Position numbers and translations under genes: made by a program | Part shown: positions 58,587 through 64,000 of the stretch, one piece after another | Position numbering within the stretch: position 1 is the stretch's first letter | Layout: every line of letters starts with the position of its first letter | Notes under the pieces: generated by a model | The model's input: the letters and a program-made list of their open reading frames with translations, nothing else | The model's database searches: none | What the model was told of the DNA's origin: nothing | NCBI RefSeq assembly: GCF_004341385.1 | Contig: NZ_SLXE01000009.1 | Coordinates: 1-64,000, forward strand | DNA length: 64,000 nt | Origin: Uruburuella suis | GTDB taxonomy: Bacteria > Pseudomonadota > Gammaproteobacteria > Burkholderiales > Neisseriaceae | Reading direction: 5' to 3'

Positions 58587-58883
58587 ATGAAACGCGATTA
58601 CACCGTTATCGATAATCGGGAAAAGCAGCGCTTTGAAATTCATGCCGAAGGCCATATTGCTTTTGAAGACTACGCCTTGTTTGAAGGCGGCATTGCCTAC
58701 CTGCACACCGAAGTGCCGCCCGAATTGGGCGGGCGCGGCATTGCTTCGTTTTTAATCCAATACCTTTTGGATGACGCCGCCGCCAAAGGCTTGAAAGTGA
58801 AGCCGGTGTGTCCGGTGGTGCGCGCCTATATTGAAAAACACCCCGAATATCAGGCCAACACCGTGCCCTGGCAGGATGGATAA
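58587..58883 (+). CDS. YjdJ-type single-domain N-acetyltransferase, second copy
   Basis: A 98-residue paralogue of the gene before it: RFEIHAEGHIAFEDYALFEGGIAYLHTEVPPELGGRGIASFLIQYLLDDAAAKGLKVKPVCPVVRAYIEKHPEY. The CoA loop and the PxCP(V) turn are kept. GGAG lies 10 bases before the ATG. Probably co-transcribed with the first; the two are diverged, so the duplication is old. Confidence 0.82.
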   Translation: MKRDYTVIDNREKQRFEIHAEGHIAFEDYALFEGGIAYLHTEVPPELGGRGIASFLIQYLLDDAAAKGLKVKPVCPVVRAYIEKHPEYQANTVPWQDG

Positions 58884-58889
58884 CCAAGT

Positions 58890-59155
58890 TTCAGGTAGCC
58901 TTGATTCGCAACAGCGTAGCTTGGGTTGATAAACCCAACGTTTCAGACGGCCTGTGGGCTTGTTGGGTTTGCAGCCCAACCTACCCGCTGCATTTTTAGA
59001 ATAGGCCGTCTGAAACCATACGCAACTTTCAGCAACAGCGTAGCTTGGGTTGATAAACCCAACGTTTCAGACGGCTTGTAGATTTGTTGGGTTTGCAACC
59101 CAACCTACCCGCTGCCGTTTTCAGGTAGCCCTGATGCGCATCAAGGCTACCTGAA
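58890..59155. repeat. GTAGGTTGGGTT modules bounded by Eikenella-dialect uptake sequences
   Basis: TTCAGGTAGCCT (58890-58901), TTCAGGTAGCCC (59120-59131) and AGGCTACCTGAA (59144-59155) frame two tandem copies of the AGCTTGGGTTGATAAACCCA ... AACCCAACCTACCCGCTGC module, each with an AG-dialect uptake sequence. The last two form a hairpin. This covers the 309-base gap before the Kef antiporter gene. Confidence 0.75.
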
Positions 59156-59192
59156 CAGCAAAAGCAGCAATATTGATTTCACGGAGCAACTT

Positions 59193-60956
59193 ATGGCAGC
59201 AGAAGGTGCGGGCGAGCTCGTCCGCGTGGTGACATTATTGGCGGCGGCAGTTATCGCTGTGCCTTTGTTCAAACGTTTGGGGCTGGGCTCTGTGCTGGGC
59301 TATCTGGCCGCCGGCCTGATTATCGGCCCTTTCGGCCTGAAATTTTTCGACGACCCGCAAGCCATTATCCATGTGGCCGAATTGGGCGTGGTGATGTTTT
59401 TGTTTGTTATCGGCTTGGAAATGAAGCCCTCGCACTTGTGGAACCTGCGCCGGCAGATTTTCGGGCTGGGCAGCATGCAGGTGATTTTGGCCGCAGCCAT
59501 GCTCACTTTCGTGGGCATTGCGTTTGGCTATCCGTGGCAGGTGGCGTTTGTGAGCGCATCGGGCTTTGTGCTCACCTCCACCGCCATTGTGATGCAGGTT
59601 TTGGGCGAGCGCCACGAATTGGCCACGCCGCAAGGCCAGAGCATGGTGTCGATTTTATTGTTTGAAGATTTGCTGATTGTGCCGCTGCTGGCTGTGGTGG
59701 CCTTTATGGCGCCCACCGTGCCCACGGCAACGGCCGACACCTCGCTGTGGATGAAGCTGGGCATGGCGGTTTTGTCGCTGGCCATATTGGTGGCGGCCGG
59801 GCGCTGGCTGCTCAACCCGATGTTCGGCATTTTGGCCAAATCCAAAGCGCGTGAAGTGATGACGGCGGCGGCGCTTTTGGTGGTGCTGGGCGCGGCTTTG
59901 CTGATGGAATGGGGCGGCTTGTCGATGGCGATGGGCGCATTTTTGGCCGGTGTGTTGCTGTCGGAATCAAGCTTCCGCCACCAGCTTGAAGCCGATATCG
60001 AGCCTTTCCGCGGCCTCTTGCTCGGCCTGTTTTTTCTCGGCGTGGGCATGGCGCTCGATTTAAACGTGGTGGCGCAAAACTGGAAGCTGATTGTGTCGGG
60101 CGTGCTGGCGCTGATGGCGGCCAAAGCGGCGGTGATTTACGGCGTGGCGCGGCTGGCCAAAAGCAGCCACGCCGATGCCCTCGAGCGCGCGGTGTTGATG
60201 GCTCAGGGCGGCGAATTTGCCTTTGTGCTGTTTTCGGCGGCGGCCTCGCAAGGGGTAATCAGCGGCACGGTAAATGCCAATATGACCGCCATTGTGGTGC
60301 TTTCGATGGCGCTCACGCCGCTGTTTTTAATCATACACGGGCGTTTTTCCCGCAAAAACGGCATCAATCTGGAAGGCGTGGAAAGCCTCAACGGCGATGA
60401 AGCGCTGCGCGGCAATGTGCTGATTATCGGCTTCGGCCGCGTCGGCCAAATCGCCAGCCAAGCGCCGATTGCCTATGGCGCGCAGATTTCGATTATCGAC
60501 AACAATCCCGACATCATCCGCCAAGCCGATAAAGACGGCTTTAAAGTGTATTACGGCGATGGCGCGCGCGAAGACATTCTGCATGCCGCCGGTGCAGAAA
60601 ATGCCGATTGCATTTTGATTTGCATCGACGATGCCCACGCCACCACCCGCATTGTGGAAATCGCCAAACATGTCTGCCCCAACACGCGGCTGATTGTGCG
60701 CGCTTTCGACCGCGAGCACGCCTTTGAATTGGTGAAAGCGCAAGCCGATTTCTTCGTGCGCGAAACCTTTGAAGCCGCCATGAGCATGGGCAACGAAGCG
60801 GTGAAAATGCTGGGCGCCGATGAAAGCCAAAGCGCCGAAATCTGCGAGCGCGTGCGCCGCACCGACAAAGAGCGCTTCGCGCTGGAAGTGGCCGGCGACA
60901 CCTTTGCCGGACGCGCCCTGCTGCTGAAAAACGCCCCGCCGAAAGCACCGCATTAA
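59193..60956 (+). CDS. Kef-type K+/H+ antiporter (CPA2 family) with RCK domain
   Basis: A 587-residue protein. Residues 1-385 form about 12-13 membrane helices of the CPA2 fold (LGSVLGYLAAGLIIGPFGLKFF, SASGFVLTSTAIVMQVLGER, LLFEDLLIVPLLAVVAF, GAFLAGVLLSESSFRHQLEADIEPFRGLLLGLFFLGVGMALDLNVV). An RCK/TrkA-N domain follows (VLIIGFGRVGQIASQ with GxGxxG, about residues 410-530). Resembles KefB/KefC and YbaL types. No KefF/KefG-like partner adjoins. CGGAGCAACTT precedes the ATG. Confidence 0.88.
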   Translation: MAAEGAGELVRVVTLLAAAVIAVPLFKRLGLGSVLGYLAAGLIIGPFGLKFFDDPQAIIHVAELGVVMFLFVIGLEMKPSHLWNLRRQIFGLGSMQVILAAAMLTFVGIAFGYPWQVAFVSASGFVLTSTAIVMQVLGERHELATPQGQSMVSILLFEDLLIVPLLAVVAFMAPTVPTATADTSLWMKLGMAVLSLAILVAAGRWLLNPMFGILAKSKAREVMTAAALLVVLGAALLMEWGGLSMAMGAFLAGVLLSESSFRHQLEADIEPFRGLLLGLFFLGVGMALDLNVVAQNWKLIVSGVLALMAAKAAVIYGVARLAKSSHADALERAVLMAQGGEFAFVLFSAAASQGVISGTVNANMTAIVVLSMALTPLFLIIHGRFSRKNGINLEGVESLNGDEALRGNVLIIGFGRVGQIASQAPIAYGAQISIIDNNPDIIRQADKDGFKVYYGDGAREDILHAAGAENADCILICIDDAHATTRIVEIAKHVCPNTRLIVRAFDREHAFELVKAQADFFVRETFEAAMSMGNEAVKMLGADESQSAEICERVRRTDKERFALEVAGDTFAGRALLLKNAPPKAPH

Positions 60957-60994
60957 CTTTTTTCTATCATTGATTATTGATTCAGGAGCCTACC

Positions 60995-61894
60995 ATGAAC
61001 ACAGAAACCTTCACCGCCAACACCAAAGACGTAGGCGGCATTCCCGTTGCCCGATTACTGCCGCAAAAAGAGCGCCGCACCATAGGCGCATGGTGCTTTC
61101 TCGACCACGCCGGCCCCGCCGTGTTCAAAGCCGATTCAGACGGCATGCAAGTGGGCGCGCACCCGCACACCAACCTGCAAACCTTCACCTGGATGCTCGA
61201 AGGCGAAATGTGGCACCAAGACAGCTTGGGCTTCCGCCAGCTTGTGCGCCCCGGCCAAGTCAACCTGATGACCGCCGGCACCGGCAGCGCACACGGCATC
61301 GCCCACACCGAGCAAACCCCTGAAAATGTAAACACGCTGCACGCCGTGCAATTGTGGATTGCCCTGCCGATGAACCAAGAAATCGCGCCCAACTTCGAGC
61401 ATTATCCTGAGCTGCCCGCCTGGCAGGAAAACGGCGCAGATTATGTGCTCACCACCGGCGCTTTCGGCGGCCGCCGCGCCCCCACCACCCAACACAGCCC
61501 GCTGGTGGGCGTGGATATTCAAGTGCGCGAAGCCCAAACCCTCACCATTGAAGCCGAAGCCGGTTGGGAATACGGCGCGCTGGTAATCACCGGCAGCGTG
61601 GCCGCCGCCGACGGCACACGCGCCGGTGCCGATGAATTGCTGTTTATCGAGCAGGCCGAAGGCAGCTTCACGCTGGCAGCCGAAGCCGGCACCCACATCA
61701 TGCTCTTGGGCGGCGAGCCTTTGCCGCACCCGACCGTGATGTGGTGGAATTTCGTTGCCGACAGCCGCGAAGCCATCGCCCAAGCCGTGGCCGATTGGAA
61801 CAACCACCACCCGCGCTTCGGCCAAGAAATCGACTTGAGCGGCAGCACGCTCAAACGCCTGGTTGCCCCCGAAGCACCCGCCGGCATACGCTGA
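60995..61894 (+). CDS. Pirin family protein
   Basis: A 299-residue bicupin. The metal-binding His cluster is in VGAHPHTNLQTFTWMLEGEMWHQDSLG, followed by GSAHGIAHTEQ, and a pirin C-terminal domain (LLLGGEPLPHPTVMWWNFVADSREAI). Some bacterial pirins are quercetinases; others bind metabolic enzymes. AGGAGCCTACC precedes ATG 60995. An in-frame AT-dialect uptake sequence lies at 61136-61147. Converges on the phosphoesterase gene. Confidence 0.87.
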   Translation: MNTETFTANTKDVGGIPVARLLPQKERRTIGAWCFLDHAGPAVFKADSDGMQVGAHPHTNLQTFTWMLEGEMWHQDSLGFRQLVRPGQVNLMTAGTGSAHGIAHTEQTPENVNTLHAVQLWIALPMNQEIAPNFEHYPELPAWQENGADYVLTTGAFGGRRAPTTQHSPLVGVDIQVREAQTLTIEAEAGWEYGALVITGSVAAADGTRAGADELLFIEQAEGSFTLAAEAGTHIMLLGGEPLPHPTVMWWNFVADSREAIAQAVADWNNHHPRFGQEIDLSGSTLKRLVAPEAPAGIR

Positions 61895-61932
61895 AGCAAG
61901 GCCATCTGAAAGATTTCAGACGGCCAATAAAA

Positions 61933-62021
61933 TGTAGGTCGGATACTCGTATCCGACATTTTTCCGCAACCTTGAAAACCTTGTTCTGCGAACAAGCGTC
62001 GGATTCGAGAATCCGACCTAC
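61933..62021. repeat. Family-C repeat at the pirin/phosphoesterase junction, first copy
   Basis: TGTAGGTCGGATACTCGTAT ... GGATTCGAGAATCCGACCTA. A diverged second copy is at 62235-62311, and a broken one at 62121-62149. Between them a GTAGGTTGGGTT module (62164-62233) is inserted. Confidence 0.7.
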
Positions 62022-62037
62022 GCACTATAAAACGCAA

Positions 62038-62112
62038 AGGCCGTCTGAAAATTTTCAGACGGCATTTGTTACTTTCGTCCAACCGTGGCGGCCACTTCGC
62101 CATCATCAAACA
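62038..62112 (-). pseudogene. Duplicated 3' end of the metallophosphoesterase gene
   Basis: Bases 62068-62112 repeat 62352-62396, the last codons and trailer of the phosphoesterase (VFDDGEVAATV), together with the uptake-sequence hairpin in front of it (62038-62067 versus 62324-62351). It has no start. The offset is about 284 bases. Confidence 0.8.
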
Positions 62113-62365
62113 CCAGAAAATGTAGGTCGGATACTTGTATCCGACATTTTTCCTGTCACCGCGTAGGTTGGGTTGATAAACCCAACGTTTCAGACGGCTT
62201 ATGGATTTGTTGGGTTTGCAACCCAACCTACCCGCTTGTATCCGACATTTTCCGCAACCTTGAAAACCTTGTTCTGCGAACAAGTGTCGGATTCGAGAAT
62301 CCGACCTACGCCCTATAAAATGCAAATGCCGTCTGAAAATTTTCAGACGGCATTTGTTACTTTCG

Positions 62366-63415
62366 TCAAACCGTGGCGGCCACTTCGCCATCATCAAACA
62401 CCAGCACCCGCTCCGGCCAGCGCATGGCGGCGAGGCGGAATTCGGAGTGAGCGGGCGCAATGCCGGCTTTGCGGTCGCGCCAGCGGGCGCCGACGGAATA
62501 ATCGATGCAGAACACATTGTGCACCGCGCCGTGCCAAGCGTTGTTTTGCGGCGGCATCAGGTTTTCACGGGTGGGGTCGACGGGGGGCGGATTCCAGCGC
62601 CGCCAGTAATGGCCGATCAATACGGCGGGGGTGTCGTGATGGTTTTGCCACCAGGCGCTGCGGGCGGTGTAGCGCCAGCGGCCGCCGGCGTAAAAAGGAG
62701 CGGGTGCGATCACTTCTGCGCCGCTGGTGAGTGCGCGGATGGGGTGCAGGCGGCTGCGCGCCAGCTCGTATTGCGCGGTGGCCGGCATGGGCGGCGGCGG
62801 CATATCGGCGTTTTCCAGCGCTTCGGCGTGCTTTTCTTGTTCGCGCAGATAATCGCCATACCACGAGGCCGTCTGAAGCGCGTGCACCAATTCATCATCG
62901 TAGCGGCGGTATTGGGCGATTAAATCTTCACCCACGGCGGCTTCAAGCGTGGCGAGGCTCTCCGGCAGCCAAGCCGCATGCACAATGCGCAAATCTTGGT
63001 TTGCCAACACCAGCGGCTGCTCGGCCAGCCAAGCATTGAGCGCGGGCTTGTCGGCCTCGGGCAGCATCTTCCACGGCGCGTATTGGCGGCCGTCTTTTTC
63101 GGCGCGGCAGGGAAAATACCAGCCGGAGCCGTCTTTGGGTTCGTCCACCAAGGCATTCAATTCGTGATTGCCGAGCACCATAAAGGCATGGCCGGCATCG
63201 TGTGCCTGCTTAAACCAAGCCAGCACCGCGGGGCTGTCGGGGCCGCGGTCGCACAAATCGCCCACAAACACGAGCTTGCGCCCCTGCGGGTGGCTGCCGT
63301 TGTCGCGGTAGCCCAAATGGTGCAGCAGCGATTGCAGAGCGGCAAATTCGCCGTGCACATCGCCGATGATGTCGAGCGCGGTGGCGGGCAGGGTTTGGCG
63401 GTAGCGGTAAGTCAT
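62366..63415 (-). CDS. Calcineurin-like metallophosphoesterase
   Basis: A 349-residue PPP-type phosphoesterase. Metal motifs: ALDIIGDVHGEFAAL, VFVGDLCDRGPDSPAVL, VLGNHELNAL, and later His in IVHAAW and VLIGHYWRRW. Longer than ApaH (about 275) and with an unassigned C-terminal part; ApaH or PrpE-like nucleotide or protein phosphatase activity is possible. Its 3' end is duplicated downstream. Confidence 0.8.
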   Translation of the reverse strand: MTYRYRQTLPATALDIIGDVHGEFAALQSLLHHLGYRDNGSHPQGRKLVFVGDLCDRGPDSPAVLAWFKQAHDAGHAFMVLGNHELNALVDEPKDGSGWYFPCRAEKDGRQYAPWKMLPEADKPALNAWLAEQPLVLANQDLRIVHAAWLPESLATLEAAVGEDLIAQYRRYDDELVHALQTASWYGDYLREQEKHAEALENADMPPPPMPATAQYELARSRLHPIRALTSGAEVIAPAPFYAGGRWRYTARSAWWQNHHDTPAVLIGHYWRRWNPPPVDPTRENLMPPQNNAWHGAVHNVFCIDYSVGARWRDRKAGIAPAHSEFRLAAMRWPERVLVFDDGEVAATV

Positions 63416-63595
63416 GGCGGCCTCTTAAAGTGAAGTGGCAAGCTTATCCGCTTTGGGCAGGCGGGGCAAGCCGCTGCGCCGCCGTTTCAGACGGCCTTTT
63501 GCCCATTTTCCCGTAATTTCATTACAAGTTATCGTGCTTCAGCACATTTCCCCGATATTTTACTTCTCCGTGCGCATTTTGCTAAATCGGCAACA

Positions 63596-63605
63596 TTGTT
63601 AACAG
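63596..63605. promoter_or_regulatory. TTGT-NN-ACAG motif 1 upstream of urtA
   Basis: TTGTTAACAG within ACATTGTTAACAGT; fits TTGT-NN-ACAA at all but the last base. 33 bases upstream of motif 2, about three helical turns. Confidence 0.4.
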
Positions 63606-63628
63606 TATTTCGCTTTTGCCTTTTATAA

Positions 63629-63638
63629 TTGTTGACAA
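63629..63638. promoter_or_regulatory. TTGTTGACAA palindrome 2 upstream of urtA
   Basis: A full palindromic match within ATAATTGTTGACAATC. It contains the TTGACA -35 box of the candidate promoter. Confidence 0.5.
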
Positions 63639-63661
63639 TCTTGTTTTTCATTTGCTAATCT
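63632..63661 (+). promoter_or_regulatory. Candidate urtA promoter
   Basis: TTGACA (63632-63637) and TAATCT (63656-63661) with an 18-base spacer, about 92 bases before the urtA start, in an AT-rich 338-base gap that otherwise holds only one inverted uptake sequence. Confidence 0.55.
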
Positions 63662-63671
63662 TCACTCAAGA

Positions 63672-63681
63672 TTGTTTACAA
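63672..63681. promoter_or_regulatory. TTGTTTACAA palindrome 3 upstream of urtA
   Basis: A full match within AGATTGTTTACAATTC, placed about at the expected transcription start and 43 bases (about four turns) from motif 2. Confidence 0.5.
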
Positions 63682-63753
63682 TTCAAATCATGAAATGCAG
63701 GCAATTCAATATTACCAGCCTATTTTCTTTCAACTTTTTCGGAGAAACCCGCC

Positions 63754-64000
63754 ATGCTAAGCAAGCGCCAATTTTTACTCTCGGCAATATGTTCCACTTT
63801 TCTTTTGTTCGGCTGCGGTCAAAAATCAGGCGAACAAGCCGCGCAAAGCGGCGCTTCTGATGCCGCACCCGCTGTTGCCGCCGCCTCGGGTGACACCATT
63901 AAAGTAGGTGTATTACATTCTTTGAGCGGCACGATGGCGATTTCCGAATCGGCGTTGAAAGACACGGTGTTGATGCTTATCGACGAGCAAAACGCCAAAG
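63754..64000 (+). CDS. urtA: Urea ABC transporter substrate-binding protein UrtA, partial
   Basis: Only the first 82 codons are in the window. Signal sequence MLSKRQFLLSAICSTFLLFGC ends in a lipobox, followed by an Ala/Gly-rich linker and IKVGVLHSLSGTMAISESAL, then VLMLIDEQNAK. That opening is characteristic of UrtA/FmdD proteins that bind urea or short-chain amides. GGAG precedes the ATG. The other urt genes would be expected downstream. Shared motifs upstream link it with glnK-amtB. Confidence 0.85.
   Translation, partial: MLSKRQFLLSAICSTFLLFGCGQKSGEQAAQSGASDAAPAVAAASGDTIKVGVLHSLSGTMAISESALKDTVLMLIDEQNAK

Noticed and set aside
61519..62517. 332-codon minus-strand frame with repeated KWPPR and ESNKCRLKIFRR peptides
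   Set aside because: The repetition comes from the junction duplication and family-C repeats being translated. It overlaps pirin and phosphoesterase coding DNA.

Overview
The window is chromosomal DNA from a member of the Neisseriaceae. The 12-base DNA uptake sequence AGGCCGTCTGAA (AG dialect) is scattered throughout, singly inside genes and as inverted pairs that form terminator-like hairpins between genes. Encoded proteins (AldA, BamA, PmbA, ValS, an NHBA/TbpB-like surface lipoprotein, the DUF3579-GNAT protein) resemble Neisseria proteins, and the genes are GC-rich. A few uptake sequences of the AT dialect (ATGCCGTCTGAA) and three of the Eikenella dialect (AGGCTACCTGAA) also occur. I cannot name the species. 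No rRNA, tRNA or CRISPR array was seen.

Layout. 1-3.5 kb: an IS element end that cuts into a DUF2846 lipoprotein gene, then a HAD phosphatase, sppA and pyrD. 3.5-22 kb: the envelope and translation cluster on the minus strand, read as rpsB-tsf-pyrH-frr-uppS-cdsA-dxr-rseP-bamA-skp-lpxD-fabZ-lpxA ... lpxB-rnhB. This is the E. coli-type order, but it is split between lpxA and lpxB by a plus-strand block (aldA, an NlpE-like lipoprotein gene and a DJ-1/PfpI gene). 22-33 kb: fthC (possibly preceded by 6S RNA), a TM2 protein, an M23 endopeptidase lipoprotein, fxsA, DUF3579-GNAT, glnK-amtB, darP, an oxidoreductase and pmbA. 33-43 kb: dsbB, dtd, clcA-argJ, a surface lipoprotein, isochorismatase-like and GNAT proteins, a PAP2 phosphatase, a YheT-like hydrolase and a TRIC channel. 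43.5-47 kb: an iron locus (PKHD hydroxylase and catecholate siderophore receptor). 47-53 kb: trpC, map, a small HTH protein and valS. 53-57 kb: a GMC oxidoreductase-aldehyde dehydrogenase operon and an FMN reductase. 57-64 kb: a hemerythrin, two YjdJ-type acetyltransferases, a Kef-type antiporter, a pirin, a metallophosphoesterase and the start of urtA.

Functional links. glnK-amtB (ammonium) and urtA (urea) are both nitrogen-uptake loci, and their upstream regions share palindromic TTGT-NN-ACAA motifs that could be one regulator's operators. The minus-strand cluster joins protein synthesis, isoprenoid and phospholipid precursors, lipid A synthesis and outer-membrane assembly.

The most unusual content is between genes. 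Several families of short, apparently non-autonomous repeats with terminal inverted repeats are present. One carries the interior of the neisserial Correia element but has different ends (ATACCAATTC). Another has a Correia-like end (TATAGTGG) but a different interior. A third shares the ATACC ends around a different core, and a fourth is found nested inside the first two. Three convergent gene junctions (amtB/darP, valS/aldehyde dehydrogenase, pirin/metallophosphoesterase) carry tandem duplications that copy a gene's 3' end with its terminator.
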